41,496 nt of DNA. It comes from Bacillota bacterium (GTDB taxonomy: Bacteria > Bacillota > Clostridia > Christensenellales > Borkfalkiaceae). Position numbers and translations under genes: made by a program. This document shows, piece by piece, positions 10,332-16,904 of this stretch. The notes below the pieces were generated by a model, which was given only the letters and a program-made list of their open reading frames with translations, was not told the origin of the DNA and made no database searches. The stretch lies in the NCBI GenBank assembly GCA_003343995.1, contig QAKE01000018.1:1-41496 (forward strand), given 5' to 3'. The stretch's first letter is position 1. Every line of letters begins with the position of its first letter.

Positions 10332-11276
10332 ATGAAAAAATATATCGGCGTGGATATCGGCGGCATGAGCGTAAAAATCGGTCTTGTCAACGAAAACGGC
10401 AATATTTTGGATAAAAAAGTGGTAAAAACCGACGGAGATGCCGAAAGCGTAATCTGTTCTCTCGGTACGGCTTTAAAAGAATTTTTAGCAAACAATAACC
10501 TTACCGCGGAAGATATCGAGGGCATCGGCATCGGCTGCCCCGGTGCGATCACCGCGGCAACGGGCGTGGTGGAATATTCCAATAACCTCGGCTGGCATAA
10601 AGTTCCTTTGATCGAGGGACTTCGCGCGTACGTCGATACATATTATAAAATATCCAACGACGCAAACGTCGCCGCGCTTGGCGAGGCGATTTTCGGCGCG
10701 GCGAAGGAATATTCCGACGTGGTGATGTTTACGTTGGGCACGGGCGTCGGCGGCGGCATCATCATCGATAAAAAACTTTACGAAGGCAACGAATCGAAGG
10801 GCGCGGAGCTGGGGCACGCGCTGCTCGTTCTCGACGGCGAGCAGTGCACTTGCGGAAGAAAAGGCTGTATCGAGGCGTACTGTTCCGCTTCGGCGCTGAT
10901 CCGCGATACCAAGCGCGCGATGCTACGCGACACGAATTCCAAAATGTGGGAATACGCGAATAACGACATCAACAACGTGAACGGCAGAACGGCGTTCGCC
11001 ATGGCGCGGGAAAACGACGCGGCGGCGACGGAGGTCGTGGAAAATTACGTGAAATATCTTTCCGAAAGCATCATGAGCTACTGCAATATTTTCCGCCCGC
11101 AGGCGTTTGTGCTCGGCGGCGGTATTTGCGGTGAAGGCAGGTATCTTTTGGATAAGGTGGAAAAATACTGCATAGACGGTTATTACGGCTATCAGGGCAC
11201 GCCCGCGGTGAAAATTTTGACGGCGACGCTCGGCAACGACGCGGGCATTATCGGAGCGGCGGCGCTGCTCGTTTAA
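10332..11276 (+). CDS. glcK: ROK-family glucokinase
   Basis: 314 residues, normal for the family. The phosphate-binding opening is GVDIGGMSVKIGLV (6-19), the catalytic aspartate is D110 in SNDANVAALGEA, and the ROK zinc site is intact: H162 plus CTCGRKGCIEAYCSASAL with C172, C174 and C179. The enzyme would phosphorylate cytosolic glucose with ATP to glucose-6-phosphate. AAGGAGAAAAAT precedes the ATG; the gene is ten bases after the dehydrogenase and 13 before the next gene. N-acetylglucosamine or mannose kinase activity is possible within the ROK family. Confidence 0.9.
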   Translation: MKKYIGVDIGGMSVKIGLVNENGNILDKKVVKTDGDAESVICSLGTALKEFLANNNLTAEDIEGIGIGCPGAITAATGVVEYSNNLGWHKVPLIEGLRAYVDTYYKISNDANVAALGEAIFGAAKEYSDVVMFTLGTGVGGGIIIDKKLYEGNESKGAELGHALLVLDGEQCTCGRKGCIEAYCSASALIRDTKRAMLRDTNSKMWEYANNDINNVNGRTAFAMARENDAAATEVVENYVKYLSESIMSYCNIFRPQAFVLGGGICGEGRYLLDKVEKYCIDGYYGYQGTPAVKILTATLGNDAGIIGAAALLV

Positions 11277-11289
11277 AGGAGGTATAACG

Positions 11290-11688
11290 ATGGACGAGGA
11301 AGAAAAAAAGGAAAAGTTGAACGAAGGGGAAAAAGCAGAGCAAAAGGAGGATAAACCCGCTTCCGACAAGACGGAAAGAAAAATTATCTTTTCGCTTTGC
11401 TATATCTGGGGTTTGCTGTTCTTTATCCCGTTGATTATGTATAAGGACGACGCGGAAGCGAAAAAGCACGCGAACAACGGACTTGCCATGTTGCTTTTTT
11501 CCGTTGTCGGCAATACCGTTTTCGGTATTTTGACGTCCTTCGGCGGGGTGATGCGCACGATATTCGGCGCGCTCGCGGGGCTTTACAGTCTTGCGATACT
11601 GATCATCGGCATTATCGGCATCATCTACGTCGTCAACGAAGAAGATAAGGAACTTCCTTTTTTCGGAAAAATCAAATTGTTGAAATAA
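11290..11688 (+). CDS. Small three-helix membrane protein, DUF4870/Tic20-like
   Basis: 132 residues. An acidic/basic N-terminal tail (1-30, rich in E and K) is followed by three hydrophobic helices (about 33-51, 63-84 and 92-115) and a short Lys-rich tail. The AEAKKHANNGLAMLLFSVVG segment after helix 1 resembles the 'fH.kqal.l' region of DUF4870 proteins, whose function is unknown. GGAGG lies seven bases upstream of the ATG. It is the last gene before the terminator at 11691, so it may share the V-ATPase transcript. The family call is tentative. Confidence 0.7.
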   Translation: MDEEEKKEKLNEGEKAEQKEDKPASDKTERKIIFSLCYIWGLLFFIPLIMYKDDAEAKKHANNGLAMLLFSVVGNTVFGILTSFGGVMRTIFGALAGLYSLAILIIGIIGIIYVVNEEDKELPFFGKIKLLK

Positions 11689-11690
11689 TC

Positions 11691-11722
11691 AAAAATCCTT
11701 CGGTATTCCGAAGGATTTTTTT
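11691..11722. terminator. Bidirectional intrinsic terminator between convergent genes
   Basis: AAAAATCCTTCGG (11691-11703) pairs perfectly with CCGAAGGATTTTT (11708-11720) around the loop TATT. T-rich sequence follows on the plus strand and A/T-rich sequence on the other, so it can end both the V-ATPase/glcK transcript and the araC-type gene, whose stop codon is at 11721. Confidence 0.92.
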
Positions 11723-12623
11723 ATAATACGTTGTCCGCTTTGATGGAATCGATATATTCCGTGGGGGACATATCGGTTCGGCATTTGAACTGCCGGCTGA
11801 AATAATGCACCGAATTGAAATTCAGCATAAACGCGATTTCCGTTACGGTGTATTTGTTTTGGCTGAGCAGTTTTTTCGCCTCCGCGATTTTCAAATCGAT
11901 ATAATGCTGTATAATCGTCGTGCCGGTGTGTCTTTTAAAAACCGATTTGATATACGTTTTGCTGAAATTTAGCTTGCTTGCAATGGTATCCAGATTGATG
12001 TTGTCGTATAAATTTTCGTTCAGAATATCGAGAATATTCTCCACGAGTTTCACGCCCGAGGGGGCGATGAGATTTTCCGAAATGAAGGTTTCTTTCTGCT
12101 CGTTCCTGATTTTTCGCGCAAGGGAGATGAGCAAAAGCTCCAAACTGTTTTTAATCAGCTGTTCGCCGGCGAAGGGCGCGTTTTCGCGTTTCGTCATTTT
12201 TACCAAGTAAATATCGTCGAGTTTGTCTTTGAAGCTCAGCTTGCCTTCGGAAATGATTTTATTGAGCAGTTGTTTTTCAAATTCGTTGAAATCGATGATT
12301 TTATCCTCGAAAAGCTTCATCGATTTTGCGGAACACTCAAAGGAAACGATGGCGGAATTTGCAAATTCTTCTTCCGTACGGATGGTGTGCTCCTCCTCGG
12401 GCTTGTGAAAATAAGCCTGTCCGCGGCGCAGCGGAAATTCCCGTTCGTCGGCGGACACGATCGCCTCGCCCGAATCGATATATACCATTTCCCAAAAATT
12501 ATGCGATTCTTTTCGCACGCGGAACCGCTTTCCGTAACGGAAATAGTGAATGGTGAAAATCGATTTGACGGTAAAGGTTTCCTTCAATTTGTGTTGTATG
12601 TAATTCCCGTATTCTTTATCCAT
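11721..12623 (-). CDS. AraC-family transcriptional regulator with cupin sensor domain
   Basis: 300 residues. The N-terminal cupin-like half includes ESHNFWEMVYIDSGEAIV and RRGQAYFHKPEEEHTI, the usual sugar-sensing barrel. The C-terminal AraC domain (about 200-295) has two helix-turn-helix motifs: LDTIASKLNFSKTYIKSVFK and VTEIAFMLNFNSVHYFSRQF. It is divergent from the amino-sugar-type operon at 12767 and most likely controls it, and possibly itself. The promoter's -10 ends only seven bases before the ATG and no ribosome site is visible, so the message may be leaderless or the true start may lie downstream. The ligand is unknown. Confidence 0.92.
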   Translation of the reverse strand: MDKEYGNYIQHKLKETFTVKSIFTIHYFRYGKRFRVRKESHNFWEMVYIDSGEAIVSADEREFPLRRGQAYFHKPEEEHTIRTEEEFANSAIVSFECSAKSMKLFEDKIIDFNEFEKQLLNKIISEGKLSFKDKLDDIYLVKMTKRENAPFAGEQLIKNSLELLLISLARKIRNEQKETFISENLIAPSGVKLVENILDILNENLYDNINLDTIASKLNFSKTYIKSVFKRHTGTTIIQHYIDLKIAEAKKLLSQNKYTVTEIAFMLNFNSVHYFSRQFKCRTDMSPTEYIDSIKADNVL

Positions 12624-12629
12624 GGTCTT

Positions 12630-12658
12630 ATTATACTACAATGAAAAAATAATTTCAA
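12630..12658 (-). promoter_or_regulatory. Promoter of the AraC-type regulator
   Basis: On the minus strand TTGAAA (12653-12658), 17 bases, then TATAAT (12630-12635). Transcription would start about at 12623, which is the first base of the annotated ATG. Confidence 0.75.
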
Positions 12659-12683
12659 GCGCATTTGTGTCTTATTGTGCAAA

Positions 12684-12697
12684 ATTGATAAATCAAT
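12684..12697. promoter_or_regulatory. Candidate operator in the araC/PHP divergent region
   Basis: ATTGAT-AA-ATCAAT is a perfect 14-base palindrome. It sits just upstream of where the -35 of the PHP operon should be (about 12703), the usual place for an activator. Nearby, TTGTG occurs twice exactly ten bases apart (12665-12669 and 12675-12679), a direct-repeat arrangement that could also be an AraC-type half-site pair. Confidence 0.45.
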
Positions 12698-12725
12698 CTG
12701 TAAAGCCAAGAAGGATTTTTTGGTA

Positions 12726-12731
12726 TATAAT
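12726..12731 (+). promoter_or_regulatory. -10 element of the PHP/ROK/PIG-L/nagB operon
   Basis: A perfect TATAAT lies 36 bases before the PHP start codon, but the bases 16-18 upstream (around AAGCCA) do not resemble TTGACA. A good -10 with no -35 suggests activator dependence, plausibly by the divergent AraC-type protein. Confidence 0.55.
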
Positions 12732-12766
12732 ATGGTTGAGAAAATAAGATGCGGGAGAAGATGTAA

Positions 12767-13768
12767 ATGAAGGTTTTATTGCCGGACGGCGCGGGTTATA
12801 AAGCGAATTTACATGCGCATACGACGCAGTCGGACGGACATTGTACGCCGCAGCAGGTAAAGGACTATTATCGCGCGCACGGTTATTCGATTTTGGCGTA
12901 TACCGATCATCTTTTCATGTGCGACAGAACCGCATTGAACGACGAAAATTTCGTTGCCCTCAACGGCTACGAAAACTGTTTGCACGACGGCGGCGCGGCG
13001 AATGCCGACAAAGCGTATCATATCAATTTTTATTCGCCTTCGCCCGATGCCGTAGGCATGGTGGGCGTCAGCGAACGGTTTTACGATTTTTTCAATAAAG
13101 TTCTGCGCGAAAAATCGGCAGAGGAGCTCGCTTTATCTCCGATTTTAAACGGATTTTGCAATCCGGAACATTCCGTTGCCAACGCCAACGAAATCATTGC
13201 GGAGGCGAATAAACTCGGGTATCTCGCCGTTTATAATCATCCCGTTTGGTCGTGTCACGAGCCGAAGGATTATCTCGGGCTGAAAGGTTTACTCGGCATG
13301 GAAATCGTAAATTACGCGTCCTATCGCGAAGGCGCGGAGCCGGACGACATGGGTATCATATACGATCATATGCTCAAAGACGGGCAAAAACTCTACTGCT
13401 TTGCCAACGACGATGTGCACCGCTGTATAGAAAGCGACAGTTTGGGCGGGTTCAACGTAATGTATCCCGATAAACTCGATTATCAAAGCGTTTTCGAGTG
13501 TATGAAAAAAGGCGCGTTTTACGCGTCGACGGGCGCGCGCTTGCGCGGCATCGCCGTCGACGGGAACAAGGTTTACGTAGGGGCGGAAAACGCGAGGTCG
13601 GTTCGTCTTTCGACGGACGGGCGCTTCGCAAAACTCGTTACGGGTTCGCCTTCGGCGGAAACGGTTTTCGAGCTGAACGAACACGTGAAATATTTCCGCG
13701 TCACCGTGGAGGATTTCGACGGCAAAAAGGCGTTCAGCCGCGCATATTTTTCGGAAGAATTTAAATAA
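12767..13768 (+). CDS. PHP-domain metal-dependent phosphoesterase
   Basis: 333 residues. Metal-binding PHP motifs appear in order: NLHAHTTQSDG (H16, H18), AYTDH (D47, H48), VYNHPVW (H158) and ANDDVH (D216, H218). The domain hydrolyses phosphate esters, but the substrate cannot be read from sequence. A C-terminal part of about 80 residues after the PHP core may be a small beta domain. It opens a four-gene operon with a ROK-like kinase, a PIG-L deacetylase and NagB, so a sugar-phosphate or phospho-amino-sugar substrate is plausible. GGGAGAAG precedes ATG 12767; an ATG six bases earlier stops at once. Confidence 0.88.
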   Translation: MKVLLPDGAGYKANLHAHTTQSDGHCTPQQVKDYYRAHGYSILAYTDHLFMCDRTALNDENFVALNGYENCLHDGGAANADKAYHINFYSPSPDAVGMVGVSERFYDFFNKVLREKSAEELALSPILNGFCNPEHSVANANEIIAEANKLGYLAVYNHPVWSCHEPKDYLGLKGLLGMEIVNYASYREGAEPDDMGIIYDHMLKDGQKLYCFANDDVHRCIESDSLGGFNVMYPDKLDYQSVFECMKKGAFYASTGARLRGIAVDGNKVYVGAENARSVRLSTDGRFAKLVTGSPSAETVFELNEHVKYFRVTVEDFDGKKAFSRAYFSEEFK

Positions 13769-13794
13769 CGATATCTTTTTAAAGGAGAACAGCT

Positions 13795-15159
13795 ATGAAG
13801 TACGCGATGAATTACGACACAGGTTATCGGCCGATGAGCCTCGAACTGGACGCGTTTAAAAGCGACGTCGCAAAAGAGGCGCATAAACGTTTGAAAATCT
13901 GCGTGGAAAGAAACAAGGGTTACAACTACATTTACGAAATCGATATTTTCGCATGCGACTGCAAAAAAGAACGCAATCTCGGCATTGCGGAGCGCATCGT
14001 AAAATCGCTTTTGTGGGTGGTCGGCGGATATAAAGTATATATCTGCGGCGACGATTATATTTACGAAGAAATCAAAAAAGCCTATTCGGCGGGCGGCGCG
14101 CGCGCCTTCGACGCCGACTTTATGAGCAAGGTTTACGAAGCGCCCTTCGAGGTGGTGAAGGTTGCGGAAAAGGACATGCCCGCGGCCAACGGCTGTTCGC
14201 TGAAAATCGGCGGTCATCTCGACGGCTGCCGTATCGGTTTCGATGCCGGCGGCAGCGACAGAAAGGTGAGCGCGGTGATCGACGGGGAAGTCGTTTACAG
14301 CGAAGAAGTCGTGTGGTTTCCGAAAACCAATTCCGATTATAAATATCATTACGACGGTATCAAGGCGGCGTTTGCCACCGCCGCGTCCAAAATGCCGAGA
14401 GTGGACGCCATCGGCGTTTCCAGCGCGGGCATTTACGTAGACAATAAAATCATGGTCGCGTCGCTCTTTTTGAAAGTGCCGCAGGACGATTTCGATAAAC
14501 ACGTGAAGAACATGTACATCGATATCGCAAAGGAATTCAACGCGCCGCTGGAAGTTGCCAACGACGGCGACGTAACCGCGCTTGCCGGCGCCATAGATCT
14601 GAACGACAACGGCGTGCTCGGCATCGCCATGGGCACGAGCGAAGCGGGCGGCTACATCAATACCGACGGCGGCTTGAACGGCTGGCTCAACGAGCTTGCG
14701 TTCGTTCCCGTGGATTTCAATAAAAACGCGATGATGGACGAATGGAGCGGCGATTACGGCTGCGGCGTGAAATATTTCTCGCAGGACGGCGTAATCAAAC
14801 TCGCCGAATACGCGGGCGTCGTGTTCGATAAGGATTCCTCGCCGGCGGAGCGGCTCAAAGTCGTGCAGAAGATGATGAAAGACGGCGACGAACGCGCGAA
14901 GAAAATTTACGAGGATATCGGCGTATATCTCGGTTATTCCATCGCGTATTACAGCGAATTTTACGAAATCAAGCACCTTTTGCTTTTGGGCAGGGTGACG
15001 AGCGGAGAGGGCGGCGATATTATCATCGCGAAAGCGCGCGAAGTGCTTGCCGCGGAATATCCGCAGTATAAAGATATCGACATTTCCATGCCGGACGAAT
15101 CCAACAGAAGAGTAGGTCAGAGCATCGCGGCGGCGTCTTTGACGGAAATTATAAAATAA
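13795..15159 (+). CDS. Divergent ROK-fold sugar kinase-like protein with N-terminal extension
   Basis: 454 residues, about 140 longer than ordinary ROK kinases. Residues 1-140 have no motif I recognise. From about 142 a ROK/actin-fold core follows: RIGFDAGGSDRKVSAVIDG (phosphate 1), VDAIGVSSAG, then VANDGDVTALAGA with the likely catalytic Asp, and GIAMGTSEAGGYI (phosphate 2). The ROK zinc site (H...CxCGxxGC) is not kept; GDYGCGVKYFSQ stands near its place with one cysteine. It may phosphorylate an amino sugar made by the neighbouring deacetylase, or may bind sugar without kinase activity. AAAGGAG lies ten bases before the ATG; 26 bases separate it from the PHP gene. Confidence 0.75.
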   Translation: MKYAMNYDTGYRPMSLELDAFKSDVAKEAHKRLKICVERNKGYNYIYEIDIFACDCKKERNLGIAERIVKSLLWVVGGYKVYICGDDYIYEEIKKAYSAGGARAFDADFMSKVYEAPFEVVKVAEKDMPAANGCSLKIGGHLDGCRIGFDAGGSDRKVSAVIDGEVVYSEEVVWFPKTNSDYKYHYDGIKAAFATAASKMPRVDAIGVSSAGIYVDNKIMVASLFLKVPQDDFDKHVKNMYIDIAKEFNAPLEVANDGDVTALAGAIDLNDNGVLGIAMGTSEAGGYINTDGGLNGWLNELAFVPVDFNKNAMMDEWSGDYGCGVKYFSQDGVIKLAEYAGVVFDKDSSPAERLKVVQKMMKDGDERAKKIYEDIGVYLGYSIAYYSEFYEIKHLLLLGRVTSGEGGDIIIAKAREVLAAEYPQYKDIDISMPDESNRRVGQSIAAASLTEIIK

Positions 15160-15177
15160 TCAAAGGAGTAAAGAGTT

Positions 15178-16029
15178 ATGAAATTTGAAAACGCGAACGC
15201 GAGAATTTTTATTCCCGATAACGACAGCGAAGAAAAGGCATTGGCGAAAACGACGCATCTCGCCATTTCCGCACATCAGGACGATATCGAACTGATGGCG
15301 TATCACGGCGTATTGCAGTGCTTCGGCAAAAAGGACGAATGGTTCACCGGCGTGGTGACGGCGGACGGCGCGGGCAGCCCCAGAGACAGCCTTTACAAAG
15401 ATTATACCGACGACGAAATGAAGGCGGTTAGAATCGTGGAGCAGAACAAGGCGGCGTTTGTCGGCGAATACGCGGCGATGCTGCAGCTCGGCTATACCTC
15501 CAAACAGATCAAAACGCCCGATAACGATCAGATCGTGGACGAATACGTAAAGATTTTGCGCGCTACGAAGCCCAAATACGTTTATACGCACAATTTGGCG
15601 GACAAGCATGACACGCACTGCGGCGTGGTGACGAAGGTCATCAAGGCGATCCGCAAGCTCGATAAGAACGAACGCCCCGAAAAGGTGTTCGGCTGCGAAG
15701 TGTGGCGCGATCTCGACTGGGTGAACGACGAGCAGAAGGTCGTATTCGATTTAAGCGAACACCCCAATATCGCCATGAGCCTCGTCAGCGTGTTCGATTC
15801 GCAGATCTGCGGAGGCAAGAGATACGATCTCGCGGCGCAGGGCAGACGTACGGCGCACGCGACGTATGCCGCCAGCCACGGATGCGACAACGCTACGGGA
15901 TTGGGCTACGCGATGGATTTAACGCCGCTCGTTGAGGATGAAAAGCTCGATATGGTCGATTATGTTCTGAATTATATCGATTCTTTCAAAAACGACGTGA
16001 AAGAAAGACTGAACAAGGTGAGCAAATAA
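15178..16029 (+). CDS. PIG-L/LmbE-family N-acetylglucosamine-type deacetylase
   Basis: 283 residues. The zinc motif AHQDDIE (32-38) matches the family AHPDD-E with Q for P. A third ligand region is NLADKHDTHCGV, with H144 and H147. The family removes acetyl groups from GlcNAc units of PI, mycothiol or bacillithiol precursors, or chito-oligosaccharides. Placed between a ROK-like kinase and glucosamine-6-phosphate deaminase, the likely job is deacetylation of GlcNAc or a GlcNAc derivative for catabolism. There is no signal peptide, so it acts in the cytosol. AAAGGAGTAAAGAG precedes the ATG. A role in bacillithiol-like synthesis cannot be excluded but no partner genes are nearby. Confidence 0.88.
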   Translation: MKFENANARIFIPDNDSEEKALAKTTHLAISAHQDDIELMAYHGVLQCFGKKDEWFTGVVTADGAGSPRDSLYKDYTDDEMKAVRIVEQNKAAFVGEYAAMLQLGYTSKQIKTPDNDQIVDEYVKILRATKPKYVYTHNLADKHDTHCGVVTKVIKAIRKLDKNERPEKVFGCEVWRDLDWVNDEQKVVFDLSEHPNIAMSLVSVFDSQICGGKRYDLAAQGRRTAHATYAASHGCDNATGLGYAMDLTPLVEDEKLDMVDYVLNYIDSFKNDVKERLNKVSK

Positions 16030-16030
16030 C

Positions 16031-16753
16031 ATGAAAGTCATCGTTACGGAAAATTACGAAGAGATGAGCAAAAAAGCCGCCGAGGTCATCGCGGACGTCG
16101 TAAAAGCCGACGAAAATGCGGTGCTCGGTCTTGCGACGGGCACGACGCCCATCGGGCTTTATAAAGAACTTATCGCGAAATGCGAAAAGAAAGAGCTGTC
16201 TTTCAAGAACGTGAAAACCGTCAATCTCGACGAATACGTAGGGCTTGCGAAAACGCACGTGCAAAGTTACGATTATTTCATGAAAGACAACCTGTTCAAT
16301 CATATCGACATCGACATTGCGAACACCAATCTGCCGAGCGGCGTTGCGGAAAATCTCGACGAAGAGTGCGCCAGATATACCGCGTTGCTCAACAAAATGC
16401 AGCAAAGCGTGCAATTGCTCGGTTTGGGTTCCAACGGGCATATCGGTTTCAACGAACCGAAAACGCCCTTCGATTCCACGACGCATATCGTGTCGCTGAC
16501 CGAGAGCACCATCAAGGATAATTCCCGTTTGTTCGATAATATCGACGAAGTGCCCACGAAGGCGATCACCATGGGCATCGCCAACATCATGAACGCGAAG
16601 AAAGTGCTCGTCGTCGCCAGCGGCGACAACAAGGCGAAGGCCGTTTACAGCATGGTGAAAGGTCCCGTTACGGAAGATTGCCCCGCAAGCGTTTTGCAAA
16701 ATCACGCAGACGTCGTCGTCATCGTCGATAAGAAAGCGGCTGCCCTTTTATAG
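16031..16753 (+). CDS. nagB: Glucosamine-6-phosphate deaminase
   Basis: 240 residues, matching the family. Motifs are LGLATGTTPIGLYKEL (substrate phosphate loop), VNLDEYVGL and LGSNGHIGFNEP with the catalytic His and Glu. It converts glucosamine-6-phosphate to fructose-6-phosphate and ammonia in the cytosol. It begins one base after the deacetylase stop, with AAGGTGAG inside that gene's end, so the two are tightly coupled. No nagA is present; the deacetylase may supply the de-acetylated sugar instead. It is the last gene of the operon, followed by hairpins from 16778. Confidence 0.96.
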   Translation: MKVIVTENYEEMSKKAAEVIADVVKADENAVLGLATGTTPIGLYKELIAKCEKKELSFKNVKTVNLDEYVGLAKTHVQSYDYFMKDNLFNHIDIDIANTNLPSGVAENLDEECARYTALLNKMQQSVQLLGLGSNGHIGFNEPKTPFDSTTHIVSLTESTIKDNSRLFDNIDEVPTKAITMGIANIMNAKKVLVVASGDNKAKAVYSMVKGPVTEDCPASVLQNHADVVVIVDKKAAALL

Positions 16754-16777
16754 AACACAGAACCTCCTTATAATATA

Positions 16778-16813
16778 AACAAATCCCGCCCTCATATGGG
16801 GGCGGGATTTGTT
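16778..16813. terminator. Strong hairpin terminator downstream of nagB
   Basis: AACAAATCCCGCCC (16778-16791) pairs with GGGCGGGATTTGTT (16800-16813) around an eight-base loop. The U-rich 3' arm could release RNA polymerase on the plus strand. It lies 25 bases after the nagB stop. Confidence 0.75.
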
Positions 16814-16837
16814 GTAAAAAGCGCAAAAGCGAAAAAT

Positions 16838-16857
16838 CCCCGCGCTATGGCGCGGGG
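16838..16857. repeat. Second GC hairpin of a tandem trio
   Basis: CCCCGCGC-TATG-GCGCGGGG is a perfect eight-pair stem with a four-base loop. It shares the CCCCGCG/CGCGGGG core with the next hairpin, 20 bases on, and has no T-run on either side, so it need not be a terminator. Confidence 0.6.
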
Positions 16858-16877
16858 GGAGCTTGTATAATGAAATA

Positions 16878-16897
16878 CCCCGCGTTTTAACGCGGGG
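16878..16897 (-). terminator. Third GC hairpin, likely terminator of the P-type ATPase operon
   Basis: CCCCGCGTT-TT-AACGCGGGG is a perfect nine-pair stem. On the minus strand it lies just after the ATPase stop codon (16905-16907) and is followed by a moderately T-rich stretch (TATTTCATTAT). Confidence 0.6.
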
Positions 16898-16904
16898 ATA
16901 TTTA

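Noticed and set aside
13573..14976. Long minus-strand open frame opposite the ROK-like gene
   Set aside because: Composition (F, H, V, R runs) and exact overlap with real genes mark it as a shadow; no ribosome site or promoter.
16041..16753. Loss of a catalytic aspartate in NagB (SNGH instead of NDGH)
   Set aside because: Asn at this position is, as far as I recall, found in Firmicutes NagB proteins, so it is not evidence of inactivation.
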